A stretch of DNA of 64,000 nucleotides from NCBI GenBank assembly GCA_963780165.1, contig CAWABB010000007.1:496001-560000 (forward strand). Reading direction: 5' to 3'. The stretch is from CAWABB01 sp963780165. Its GTDB lineage: Bacteria > Bacteroidota > Ignavibacteria > UBA10030 > UBA6906. The notes below the pieces were generated by a model. That model saw only the letters and a program-made list of their open reading frames with translations. It did no database searches and was not told the origin of the DNA. Positions 15,940 to 25,037 of the stretch are shown here, in pieces (position 1 is the first letter of the stretch; each line of letters opens with the position of its first letter). Position numbers and translations under genes: made by a program.

Positions 15940-18696
15940 TCAGGTTGTCTCAAGAGCTTTCGAGATCTTGCCCTCGACATCACCACTGCCCAGCATCTCT
16001 TTCGTGATGAGGCCATTGGCCTGGATGATCCGCGCAATGCATCCGGTCCATCCGGTCTGATGGCTCGCGCCGACGCCAGCGCCGTTATCACCATGGAAGT
16101 ATTCGTTGAACAGGATGAGGTCCCGCCAGTGCGGGTCGCTCTGGAACTTCTCCGTGCCGCCGAACACCGGCCGGCGTCCCGAGGCGTCTCGCTCGAACGT
16201 TGATATCAGCCGCTCGCCGAGCTCGCGCGCTATCTCGGCCAGGCTGAGCTGCCGTCCGGAACCTGTTGGGCACTCCACGGTGAAGTCATCACCGTAGTAC
16301 GCGCCGAGCCGGAGGAGTGCGGTGTACAGCATGAGATTCACCGGCATCCACACCGGCCCCCTCCAGTTGGAGTTTCCGCCGAACATGCCGCTGTCGGAGT
16401 CGGCCGGAAGATACGACACCCTGAATTCCTGATCGCCCAGTTTGAATATGAACGGGTGATCCAGGTGGTAGCGCGAAAGAGCACGGATGCCATGCGGGCC
16501 GAAAAATTCGTTCTCGTCCAGCATCCGCGCCAGGATGCGCCGCAGCTTGTCTTCGTTCAGAATAGAAAGCATGCGCCTGCCGCCGACCCCGGGCGTTGTC
16601 GGCATGTGCACGTTCGCGGCCAGTTCCGGATGACGGGCCATGAAACGTGTCGCTTGTTTCCGGAATGTCGGCAGCTGCTCCAGAATGTCCTCTTCGAAAA
16701 TAGCTACCGCCGCCAGCGGCAGCAGACCCACCATCGACCGCACCTTGAGCCGCATCGCGCCACCGTCAGGCAGACGCAGCACGTCATAGAAGAATCCATC
16801 CTTGTCATCCCACATCTTCTCATTGCCCCCACCAAAGCGGTCCATCGCCCCTGCGATCCACATTGTGTTCTCGGCAAACTTCGAGACGAACTGCTCGTAG
16901 TGGGGCTCGTGCAGCGCGAGTTCCACGGCAATCCGGAGCATCTGCTGGCTGAAGAAGACCATCCAGGCCGTGCCGTCTGCCTGCTCGAGGTAGCCGCCAG
17001 TCGGGAGAGGGGCACTCCGGTCGAAAACCCCGATGTTGTCCAGACCGAGGAAGCCTCCCTCGAAGACGTTGCTCCCGGTCCGGTCCTTGCGGTTGACCCA
17101 CCAGGTATGGTTCAGCAGCAGCTTCTCGAATGCGGCCTTCAGGAACTCGAGGTCTCCTTTCCCGTTGTTGCTCTCTTTTTCCTGTATATAGACCTGAATC
17201 ACGGCATACGCATGCACGGGGGGATTGACATCGCCGAAGTTCCATTCGTAGGCCGGTATCTGGCCGTTCGGGTGGATGTACTCGTTCCGCAGCAAAAGGG
17301 CCAGCTGTGACTTCGCAAACTGCAGATCCACCGACGCCAGAGGGAGCGTGTGAAAGGCGAGATCCCACGCCGCGTACCAGGGGTATTCCCACTTGTCGGG
17401 CATAGAAAAGATGTCGTCGTTGTACATATGGAACCACGAGCCGTTGCGTGTACCACTGCGCTCAGCAGGCATTGAGCGTGGTCCGATGTTGTGGTCCTTC
17501 AGCCACGCGTTCAGATCGTAATAGTAGTACTGCTTGCTCCAGAGCATGCCGGCAAATGCCTGGCGCATCACAAGGGCCCGATCGGGAGAGGCCTTGGCCG
17601 CTGGCAGAGTGATGCCGTCGTAGAATCCGTCGGCTTCACGAATTCGTTCCCTGAAGGTTTCGTCAAAAACCTGGAAGGGGTTACCATCTTCGGCCGGGCC
17701 CTGACGTTTCAGCCGGAGTCGGATGGTCTGGCCTTGACCGGCCTCGACAGTCAGCGCGTAGTGGGCGGCAGCCTTCGTGCCCGAATGGGCGGGATTCACC
17801 GCGTCCTGTTGTCCATGAACCACGAAGTTATTGATGCCGTCCTTGACAAACGGGGAAGCGTTTGGCGTACTGAACAGCCTCTCGTTGTTGGTTTCGTTTT
17901 CAGTGAACAGCAGAGGGACTGTACCTTCGCAGATGAGGCTGTAGTCTGCAAGCAAATCTTGAAAAAGCGGGTCGGTAGGACAGGCTGAGATCACGCTGGC
18001 CCCGGCTTGATCTTTCATGGCAAGGATAGGTTTGGTCCCTCCCCCCGGCCACGACCAGGTATTGCGAAACCAGAGCGTCGGCAGGACGTGCAGGAGAGCC
18101 GGTTCCGATCCGCGATTGAAGACCGTGATTCTGATCAGGACGTCCTCCGGGGCGCGCTTGGCGTATTCGACGAACACGTCGAAGTAGCGATCGCCTTCAA
18201 AGACACCGGTATCCAGCAGCTCGTACTCCAGTCCCTGACGACCGCGCGTGCGGTTCGTCTCGACGAGGTCCGCATAGGGGTACGGTCCTTGCGGGTACTT
18301 ATAGAGGTACTTCATATAAGAATGCGTGGGTGTACTGTCAAGGTAGAAGTAGTATTCCTTGACGTCTTCACCGTGATTTCCCTCGCTGCTTGTCAGCCCG
18401 AAAGCCCGTTCCTTCAGGATCGGGTCCCGTCCATTCCAGAGCGCCAGCGCGAAGCAGAGCACCTGGTGGTCGTCGGAGATCCCCGCAAGACCGTCTTCAC
18501 CCCAGCGATACGCTCGCGACCGGGCATGATCGTGCGTGAAATAGGCCCATGCGTCTCCATTGGCACTATAGTCCTCGCGGACAGTCCCCCATTGTCTCTC
18601 GCTCAGATACGGTCCCCATTTCTTCCACGGAGCCTTTGCCTCCCGCGCTTCATTCAGCCGGATCCTCTCGGCGTCCTCAGAACGACCTGCTTTCAT
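15940..18696 (-). CDS. GH63-family glucosidase (MGH1-like)
   Basis: A protein of 918 residues matching the bacterial GH63/mannosyl-oligosaccharide-glucosidase-like group. The N-terminal beta domain begins WKKWGPYLSERQWGTVREDY. The (alpha/alpha)6 barrel carries WYAAWDLAFHTLPLA, whose Asp is the likely general acid, and IPAYEWNFGDVNPPVHA. The end has HGDNGAGVGASHQTGWTG. No signal peptide is seen, so it acts in the cytoplasm, probably releasing glucose from a short alpha-glucoside or glucosylglycerate-type solute; the substrate is not determinable here. The ATG at 18696 has GAGGAGG upstream. Operon with the glucose dehydrogenase gene downstream. Confidence 0.88.
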   Translation of the reverse strand: MKAGRSEDAERIRLNEAREAKAPWKKWGPYLSERQWGTVREDYSANGDAWAYFTHDHARSRAYRWGEDGLAGISDDHQVLCFALALWNGRDPILKERAFGLTSSEGNHGEDVKEYYFYLDSTPTHSYMKYLYKYPQGPYPYADLVETNRTRGRQGLEYELLDTGVFEGDRYFDVFVEYAKRAPEDVLIRITVFNRGSEPALLHVLPTLWFRNTWSWPGGGTKPILAMKDQAGASVISACPTDPLFQDLLADYSLICEGTVPLLFTENETNNERLFSTPNASPFVKDGINNFVVHGQQDAVNPAHSGTKAAAHYALTVEAGQGQTIRLRLKRQGPAEDGNPFQVFDETFRERIREADGFYDGITLPAAKASPDRALVMRQAFAGMLWSKQYYYYDLNAWLKDHNIGPRSMPAERSGTRNGSWFHMYNDDIFSMPDKWEYPWYAAWDLAFHTLPLASVDLQFAKSQLALLLRNEYIHPNGQIPAYEWNFGDVNPPVHAYAVIQVYIQEKESNNGKGDLEFLKAAFEKLLLNHTWWVNRKDRTGSNVFEGGFLGLDNIGVFDRSAPLPTGGYLEQADGTAWMVFFSQQMLRIAVELALHEPHYEQFVSKFAENTMWIAGAMDRFGGGNEKMWDDKDGFFYDVLRLPDGGAMRLKVRSMVGLLPLAAVAIFEEDILEQLPTFRKQATRFMARHPELAANVHMPTTPGVGGRRMLSILNEDKLRRILARMLDENEFFGPHGIRALSRYHLDHPFIFKLGDQEFRVSYLPADSDSGMFGGNSNWRGPVWMPVNLMLYTALLRLGAYYGDDFTVECPTGSGRQLSLAEIARELGERLISTFERDASGRRPVFGGTEKFQSDPHWRDLILFNEYFHGDNGAGVGASHQTGWTGCIARIIQANGLITKEMLGSGDVEGKISKALETT

Positions 18697-18757
18697 CGAA
18701 ACCTCCTCTGGTCAGATCCTTCGAGCCTCTGTTCTTGCCCCGGAGTTCCATGTGCGT

Positions 18758-20190
18758 TCAGAAACTGGCGCTCACTCCCACATTCAGGCCCTCGTACCTC
18801 AAAGGCGGTTCGCCGCTGAACGGCCAACTCATAGTGTTTCTTCTCAACAGGTAGTAGCAGTACCAATAGCCTGACCTGACGACCGTGCTGATGATCGGGC
18901 CAAAGACCGGATAGTCGTCCACGAATTTCCCCAGCCCGTAGTCCATGGCTCGATAGCCCGCCTGAGCCAGGATGAAGCTCCCCGCCCACGGGAGGAACAC
19001 TGTCCGGGGATAAACCATCCCTGTTTCAAAGCTTGCCGTCAACTGAAAAGACCTGAGGATCTCCGCTTTGAACCCGTACAGAACGCGGTCACCCAATCTA
19101 TGTGCACCGGGATATCTCCCCAGAATCTCCTGATCACTGGTCGTGATCCCTTCTTGACGAGCCTCCTGTGCGCCGCCGAAGTCATCGACCTTCGCCAGCA
19201 GCAAGGACTGAGATACATAGGGGAGGAACGTCACGCCACTTCCATAGTACCCGAGCCCCTCGGTTCGCCCAAGCCCGAATCTGCGCCATGCAGATATAAT
19301 GTCATTCGCCCCCGCGTCCGTCAGGGCAGATGTGCTATTCGATGCCGAGAAGAAGAGGTACCACTCGTTGAGCGAGGCATTTGTGAGAGAAAACCTGTTC
19401 AGTTCGCTTCTGCCTAGCTTGAACTCGAGATTCCCGACAGGGCCGAAGCTGCCGGTGACCCCGCCATGGGAGGGATTCGCCTGGCCGTACGTCACCTCAA
19501 CCAGTGTGCCGGACTGATACCAGAAATCCGCGACGTAGCTATTGTACATTCTCTTGTAGATTGGATTGCTCTGCCGGGTATCGGCAGGTGCCTTCCCCTC
19601 GAGCGCCAACCCTTTCTCCTTCACATACCTCATTTCCTGAAGCGCATACTGATAGTACGGGATATCCAGCAGGAGAAAATCCGGGAAGAATTCGTTCTCG
19701 CGCAAGAAGTCCAGCCTCCATTCCTTCGCAAACGTCCAGAGAAGAATCTTGTACTGATACTGTCAAAAGAGCTCCATAGCCTTGCCGATAGTGTGAAGAC
19801 TCGTCTCGATTGACTTTGCGGCCAGGACAATGTTCGCTCCGAATGAAATGGCGTTGTGTGTTCCCCGGGCCAATCCTGCCAGGAGTAGATATTGTGCGAA
19901 TGATCGAGCCTGGTGGTGATGTAGTGATGTGGCAGGAACGAGCCTTTGATGCCGCTGAAGCATTTCCCGTCAGCCACGAACTCAGCCTTGTAAAGATAGA
20001 CAACATCGCCGAGGAACTGAGCGCCTGTCTTCCCTGACGGAACCCCACCGATGATTGGATGAACAGAATAGAATCCTGCTGCGATCAGGGGCGCGTTGTC
20101 CTCAAAAGGGGGAGGTTCCTTGAGAACACGATGGCCACCACAGGATGTGACGAGAATAGCGAGGGCAAGGAAGGGCCTGCGCGAAGCCAT
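18758..20190 (-). pseudogene. Decayed outer-membrane lipoprotein gene (frameshift plus in-frame stop)
   Basis: The 5' part starts at the ATG at 20190 with a lipoprotein signal (LALAILVTSC) and continues as VYLYKAEFVADGKCFSG. The frame must shift near 19860 to continue as FGANIVLAAKSIETSLHTIG. It then meets a single in-frame TGA at about 19762, just after AMELF, and stays open to 18758 through YQYALQEMRYVKEKG and a barrel-like C-terminus. The last ~90 residues match the neighbouring gene at 20350-21204 (YPR.VF, GPI, WPF.xETPL-type motifs). A frameshift and a stop together argue for decay, though sequencing error cannot be excluded. No selenocysteine context is apparent. Confidence 0.7.
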
Positions 20191-20349
20191 CCCAGGGAAG
20201 TGCACGGTACTTCCGCGACATTGTATCACAATGCCATGCCTCCATCGAGGCCAACAATCGTTTCCACACCAGCTCTCCCCTTGCCCCAATCCTCAGGACC
20301 GGACCGACCCATCGGACGCTAATCAAAAACCGCGATCCGACGGATGTGA

Positions 20350-21204
20350 TCAGAGGATGAACGTGACGCCGAACTTTAGCGTTTCGTGCGTCAACGGTGT
20401 TTCTGAGTCGAAGGGCCAGTTCATTTCTTCGCGCAGCAGCTGATAGAAGCCCCAGGCGATGGCGGTCCGGAGCGCAAAGACCATGATGGGGCCGAGTGTC
20501 GGGGAACTCTCCAGCATGTCTTCGCCAAAGAACGAGACAACTCCGTTGGCAGCGCCTACAACCGCGTAACTGCCGAGCCATTCCCAGAAGACAAACCGGG
20601 GATAGATAATGTTGGCCTCATATCCACCTGACAGGGAGAGCTTTTGACCGATGTTCCCGCGAATACCGCTCTCTGCAGACAGGCCGAACCGGAATGTCCC
20701 TTCGTATCGGTCGAGGATATCGGTGTCAGTTTCTCCAAGCGTTCCCGGCCGGTCGGTCGACAGTTTGGTCCAGCTAACGCCCGAAACGAAATACGGGACG
20801 ATAACGGCATTGTTGAGGGCATAGCCGTATCCCTGTCCGTAGCCAAGACCGAATCGGCCCAGCGAACCGCTCAATCCCTCCGTCCCACCCGATCCTCCTC
20901 CAAGACCAGAATTGTACCAGCCTCCCATGATGAAGCCTTCGCCGAGTGAAACCAGCCCGTTCTTGAGCGTATCGACATAGAGATACCCGCCCTTCAGCTC
21001 CAGCGCTCCGATGGATGCGAATTCAGCCTCGAGTCGTTTGTGACGAGGCCAGTCAATTCCGTACACGATTTCCAGGAAGGGATGCGGTTGCTCTCCTGTG
21101 ATCCAGGAATACGAGCTTGAGCCAGATGGCTCGCCCGCCGACAAAGTGGCGAGAGACAGTGCAAACAAAGCTGCCGCAAGAAGACAACGATGAAAGGGCT
21201 TCAT
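20350..21204 (-). CDS. Outer-membrane protein, paralogue of the neighbouring pseudogene
   Basis: A protein of 284 residues with a signal peptide (FHRCLLAAALFALSLATLSAG), then predicted beta-strands. The C-terminal ~90 residues resemble the 18758-20190 remnant: YPRFVFWEWLGSYAVVG, LGPIMVFALRTA and EEMNWPFDSETPL. Repeated glycine/tyrosine strands (LGYGQGYGYALNN) suggest a barrel. The ATG at 21204 is preferred to 21219 because GGAG lies seven bases upstream. Function unknown. Confidence 0.75.
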   Translation of the reverse strand: MKPFHRCLLAAALFALSLATLSAGEPSGSSSYSWITGEQPHPFLEIVYGIDWPRHKRLEAEFASIGALELKGGYLYVDTLKNGLVSLGEGFIMGGWYNSGLGGGSGGTEGLSGSLGRFGLGYGQGYGYALNNAVIVPYFVSGVSWTKLSTDRPGTLGETDTDILDRYEGTFRFGLSAESGIRGNIGQKLSLSGGYEANIIYPRFVFWEWLGSYAVVGAANGVVSFFGEDMLESSPTLGPIMVFALRTAIAWGFYQLLREEMNWPFDSETPLTHETLKFGVTFIL

Positions 21205-21246
21205 CAGATTCTCCATCAAATCATTTGACTTACAGTCGTGCGTAAC

Positions 21247-21792
21247 CTACACACCCTTTGCAGCGAGCTTCTTCACCTTGAAGCCGAACACGATCAGGAT
21301 GATCCCGACCAGAAGCGCGAACAGTCCAAGCATCCACATCAACGTGGCAGCGCCAACGCCGGGCTGCGCGATAATCAGGATACCAAAAAGCACCGAGATC
21401 GCTCCGCCAAGTGCCATCCAGAGCTCCCCACTGATCTCTTTCCGTAGCTGGATCGCCATCGCGATCCTGGCAACCCCGGACATGATCGACCAGATGCCGA
21501 CGTAGAGGACAGCGAAGAAAAGCGCCAGCTCGGGAGCACGAAACATGATAACGCCAAGGATGACCGTCAACACACCTTCAAGCACATGCAGCCACTTCTC
21601 TTCGCGATCCTTCCATGCCATGATGACGCCAAGGAGGGTGAGCGTGCCCTCAACGAAGAGAAACATGGCGATCCAGAAGATAAGCGTTGCCGCCGTGATT
21701 CCAGGGCTTGCAAGAGCGAGAATTCCGAGCACGGCAAGGAGAACACCCCTCAGCACAAAGGTCCACCAGTTCTTCGCCAGCAAATGTACCAT
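21247..21792 (-). CDS. HdeD-like membrane protein (DUF308)
   Basis: A protein of 181 residues with six hydrophobic segments and the HdeD/DUF308 pattern: NWWTFVLRGVLLAVLGILAL, FWIAMFLFVEGTLTL and GVARIAMAIQLRKEI. HdeD in Escherichia coli is linked to acid resistance, but most homologues are uncharacterised. The frame continues to 21933, but the ATG at 21792 has AAAGGTG upstream and starts at the conserved NWW region. It lies 76 bases after the periplasmic protein gene on the same strand. Confidence 0.88.
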   Translation of the reverse strand: MVHLLAKNWWTFVLRGVLLAVLGILALASPGITAATLIFWIAMFLFVEGTLTLLGVIMAWKDREEKWLHVLEGVLTVILGVIMFRAPELALFFAVLYVGIWSIMSGVARIAMAIQLRKEISGELWMALGGAISVLFGILIIAQPGVGAATLMWMLGLFALLVGIILIVFGFKVKKLAAKGV

Positions 21793-21868
21793 GATCGCAC
21801 CTTTGAGAAAAGTGAATGGGAAGATGCGGGGCCCCCGTTCTTGAGGGCCCCGGCGTTGTGTACGGACC

Positions 21869-22432
21869 TTACTTCTTCTTCCCCTCTTCGACACTGACCA
21901 CCAACGCCTCGGCGTAGGTAATCTCCAGAACATCGCCGACCTTCAGTGTCTTCAACTTCTCCTGATAGGTGGGATCCTGCACGGCCACCGTCCGGAGATT
22001 GCCTTTTGGCCCTATGAATGTCACCGTGTTGGCTTTCAGATCGATCGCCGTTACCTTCGCATTGATCGTCACCAGGTCCCCTGCTGCCGCGGCAGGCTTT
22101 TCACCCGGCTTTGCCGTTGCCGCAGCCACGGCGGCCTGCGAAGGAGCCGCATTCGTCGGATTCAGCCGGACAGCCAACGCCACAGTGTATGTGACGTTCA
22201 CCACATCACCGACTTTGACCTGCTTCAGGTTCTTCACGTCAGGAGAAACCTTGCCGGTAAGCTCCTTACCGTCAGCAGCCTTGAGCGTGACCATGCGCGT
22301 TGCTTGATCAATTGCAGTCACCTTTGCGGTGGCCTGCACCTGCACTGCGGCCGACTTTCCCTGCTCTTGCAGCGCGAGGGCGGGAAGAGAGAGCACGAAG
22401 ATTGCGAGAGCGACAAGAAGAACTTGCTTCAT
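21869..22432 (-). CDS. Secreted two-repeat beta-rich protein
   Basis: A protein of 187 residues with a signal peptide (QVLLVALAIFVLSLPALALQ) and two homologous beta-rich repeats. The first has ATAKVTAIDQATRMVTL and VKVGDVVNVTYTVALAV. The second has INAKVTAIDLKANTVTF and LKVGDVLEITYAEALVV. They are separated by an alanine-rich linker, residues ~110-135. The repeats resemble small OB-like domains of unknown function in exported bacterial proteins. AAGGAG lies upstream of the ATG at 22432. Possibly co-transcribed with the HdeD-like gene. Confidence 0.82.
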   Translation of the reverse strand: MKQVLLVALAIFVLSLPALALQEQGKSAAVQVQATAKVTAIDQATRMVTLKAADGKELTGKVSPDVKNLKQVKVGDVVNVTYTVALAVRLNPTNAAPSQAAVAAATAKPGEKPAAAAGDLVTINAKVTAIDLKANTVTFIGPKGNLRTVAVQDPTYQEKLKTLKVGDVLEITYAEALVVSVEEGKKK

Positions 22433-22724
22433 GATGATGCTCCTTCTAGTGTAGTGAGAAAGTGGTGCGTCATTGCACCAGTGTTGTGACAGCAAGGGGA
22501 CGCGGCACATGACCACCACAAACGGTACTGCGTCTGTTCTGTGACCCGGAGACCACGACATGCCTCGCTGAGGTCAATCCTCCTCCTCCGCCGTGTGCGA
22601 GGTGAGAATCCTAGCGTGATCACCTGCTCGTCCAGAACAGCGGACGACGAACCAGCAGACGGTCTGGCGGGCCAATAGGAACCCGGTGCGGGAAGTCCGC
22701 CACCGAACAGTAGGTCGCTCGGGT

Positions 22725-23117
22725 TCATTCGCGATCGTGATGGTCGAGTCTTTCCATCGCGCGCGCGTGTGATTCAATCCTGAGCGCCACCAGCTTCCCC
22801 ACAAAGGAGGCAAACAAGCCTATACCCACGACGACAAACCCGATGGTAAACAGTCTCGACAGATTTCCGCTCGGCACGAAATCGCCAAACCCAATCGTGG
22901 CGATTGTCATGACACAAAAGTAAAGTGAGTTCACAATACTCCACTGCTCAACCTGCCAGTAGAACAACGTGCCGGAGGACAACACGATGACCAGAAGACC
23001 CGCAATGGCACGGAATTCCGGATCCTTGTGAAGTCCGTGCACCATCGTGCGTACGAGGACGAGCATGTCGACAAGAAAGGTGATCATCGAGAACCTCATG
23101 ATGTGAAGGGGGGACAT
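22725..23117 (-). CDS. Two-helix potassium-channel-like protein
   Basis: A 130-residue protein with two transmembrane helices flanking a pore loop. The selectivity filter reads TIATIGFGDFVP, matching the T-x-G-F/Y-G-D signature of the Ion_trans_2 (KcsA-like) family. There is no RCK domain or voltage sensor, so it is a minimal pore that would act as a tetramer in the inner membrane. A start at 23099 is also possible; neither start has a strong ribosome site. Confidence 0.85.
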   Translation of the reverse strand: MSPLHIMRFSMITFLVDMLVLVRTMVHGLHKDPEFRAIAGLLVIVLSSGTLFYWQVEQWSIVNSLYFCVMTIATIGFGDFVPSGNLSRLFTIGFVVVGIGLFASFVGKLVALRIESHARAMERLDHHDRE

Positions 23118-23922
23118 TCTCGGGCGAATGGCTGGGCGACAGCGAGAGATGGGACAATACGATGATGGTATGTCGACGTTTCAGCCTATCCCAATTGTGG
23201 ATTTGTCCGAGTTGTGCCCGACATCGACATCATTGTCTTCCATACCATGTTGCGGAAAGAGGCTAGATGACAGCGGTTTTGTCGGTTCTTCAAGTCGCGT
23301 TCCAGTCGCTTTAGGGAGCAGATGCATGATCCAATCACCGATCGGTCCGGCATTCTACCTGCCATCCGGCCTGCATCTCGACCCAGTCGTGTCGCTGAAC
23401 GCCTCCTCATGTCTGAAGTGAAATGAGGTTGACGAAATGCAACAGATTGCACGCCTCGAGAGTGAACTCGAACCCCATCCGACCCGGTCAATCCCCCGAT
23501 GCCGAGCGCGCGTGAATGAGGTGTCCCCTCGGCTTAACCGACGGTAACGAACAAAGAAACGCCACCAATCCTGCCCAAGATATGCAACAACGAGCTATGT
23601 GTCAATCCATCGAAAGGTTGGATGTCGTGGATCACGTGTATTCCCCACGGTAGAGACGACCAAGGTCACTTGATTCCCAACTGGTGACCTGACCAGCATC
23701 GGCGGAATGGGGAATCGACGGATTGGAAAGGCAACAAATCAACAAGAGAAGAGGTGCGCAAGGTGATTGAAGAGCCGGGGATATCACCTACCAAATTTCC
23801 CCCGAGACAATGCGGCGGATCCTCAACATCATGATCGTAGAAATTTGCTACTCCGTCAAGCGAGGAGAACGGGAGAGGATGGCTCGGTCAGAAAGGAGTG
23901 GGAACAGGCCCGAAAACACGAA
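23118..23922. other. Gene-free stretch (about 0.8 kb)
   Basis: Frames on both strands are short, compositionally odd and lack ribosome sites; no gene can be supported. The stretch ends at a terminator and a tRNA-Asn fragment, so it may be the eroded edge of an inserted segment. Confidence 0.4.
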
Positions 23923-23956
23923 AACCCGAAACCACCATCATCTGGTGTTTCGGGTT
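23923..23956 (-). terminator. Terminator downstream of the 24-kb tRNA-Asn fragment
   Basis: The stem AACCCGAAAC/GTTTCGGGTT, extended past a one-base bulge, is followed on the minus strand by a T-rich tail (TTTTCGTGTTTT). It stands 10 bases beyond the tRNA-Asn 3' fragment, in the place a tRNA terminator would occupy. Confidence 0.7.
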
Positions 23957-23965
23957 CTCAAGTTG

Positions 23966-23992
23966 CTTGGCTCCGCGAGCAGGACTCGAACC
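23966..23992 (-). repeat. tRNA-Asn 3' end, att-like copy (middle)
   Basis: Twenty-seven bases are identical to 5132-5158 and, within the tRNA, to the 3' end of tRNA-Asn. The T-stem 5' strand is not conserved beyond it (AGGGG instead of GCAGG), so the tRNA cannot fold here. It marks an internal border in the accessory region. Confidence 0.75.
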
Positions 23993-23993
23993 C

Positions 23994-24104
23994 CTGGAGG
24001 ATCGTCGTTCCTGCGCGATCTACGGCGTTTTCGTCAAGTCCATCGTCCAGATAGGCCGCCTCGAAGGTTGTTTTCCGACCAGAGGGGCGCGTACACGGTA
24101 CACG
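23994..24104 (-). repeat. 111-bp repeat next to tRNA-Asn fragment, copy B
   Basis: The partner of 5160-5270 (about 87% identity, no gaps by eye), joined to the tRNA-Asn fragment in the same way. Function unknown. Confidence 0.7.
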
Positions 24105-24146
24105 TCACCGACCTCACCCCCTCCTGAAGAAACAGGGTGCGCTTGA

Positions 24147-24911
24147 TCAGAAATTGAACCCGATTTGTACTACCGGGCCGAGCGTCGTGACATCATACAA
24201 GAAACGATCATTGTCCGTCCCCTTCTCGTAATCAACGGAGAGGGCGCGATACCCCACAGTCACCTGGAACAAATCCGAGAACCTGTACCCGCCATTCGCC
24301 TGTAGTTGCCACGCAAGATCCGAACCGATGCCAAATCCCCCGATGTCTCCGCGGAATTGGAGCAGCCATTTTCCGGAATCGGGGAGTTTCAATCGGAAAA
24401 CAAGGGCAGGGTCGACCCAGGATTGTGAGATACTCTGTGTCTGCGTGCTCGTGCCTCCTCCGATCGTATTCCGGACCAGTTCCATATCCGCCTTGATGGT
24501 CATCAGCCGAAAGGCAATTCCACCTTCGAGCCATGGGAGGAACGTTCGCAAACCTGCCAACTCCCAAGCCGACTCAACCGTAGTCGCACTACCACTGTTG
24601 ATAGTCTTGCTCGGTTCAGCATCCTGTTTCAATTTCATATAGAGATAATCCGAAGAGAAAGCCCAAGTCCCATTCTGGGCTTCAGCATAGAGCATGAAGC
24701 CAGACTCCAGCCGGCTGAAGATGTCTTTGAGGCTGGCATCGACTTCTGCATCCGGCAACGTACCAATTCCCATGGTCCCATTCATGCTCGGGAACATCAG
24801 ATAAGGCTCAACCAAGAAGTCCCATCGGCCGCGTGTTTGCATAGAATCTTGCGCGCTGCACGCCACCGTTACAAGAAACAACAGCGCGAACGTTGAATAT
24901 CGTCTTATCAC
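24147..24911 (-). CDS. Outer-membrane beta-barrel protein
   Basis: A protein of 254 residues with a signal peptide (STFALLFLVTVACSAQ) and barrel-like strands, ending in GPVVQIGFNF, a standard outer-membrane terminal strand. Internal features include SSDYLYMKLKQDAEPS and FQVTVGYRALSVDYEKG, as in eight- to ten-strand porin-like families. The start codon is GTG at 24911, supported by a GAGGAGGAG ribosome site just upstream. Stand-alone gene; function unknown. Confidence 0.8.
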   Translation of the reverse strand: MIRRYSTFALLFLVTVACSAQDSMQTRGRWDFLVEPYLMFPSMNGTMGIGTLPDAEVDASLKDIFSRLESGFMLYAEAQNGTWAFSSDYLYMKLKQDAEPSKTINSGSATTVESAWELAGLRTFLPWLEGGIAFRLMTIKADMELVRNTIGGGTSTQTQSISQSWVDPALVFRLKLPDSGKWLLQFRGDIGGFGIGSDLAWQLQANGGYRFSDLFQVTVGYRALSVDYEKGTDNDRFLYDVTTLGPVVQIGFNF

Positions 24912-25037
24912 GAGGTCTCCTCCTCGTTAGTCAATTCGTACTAAGGGGACGAACAGGGGTCTTTTGCCAGAGGAGTTGCGGGTCGACGGGCAGTAATTCA
25001 AGAGTCTATCCCAGGCTTGGGTGGTGCGCGCCGCCTG

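Noticed and set aside
19740..19780. Selenocysteine at the in-frame TGA of the 18.8-20.2 kb gene
   Set aside because: There is no obvious SECIS-like hairpin, the family is a barrel lipoprotein, and an additional frameshift lies nearby; decay is simpler.
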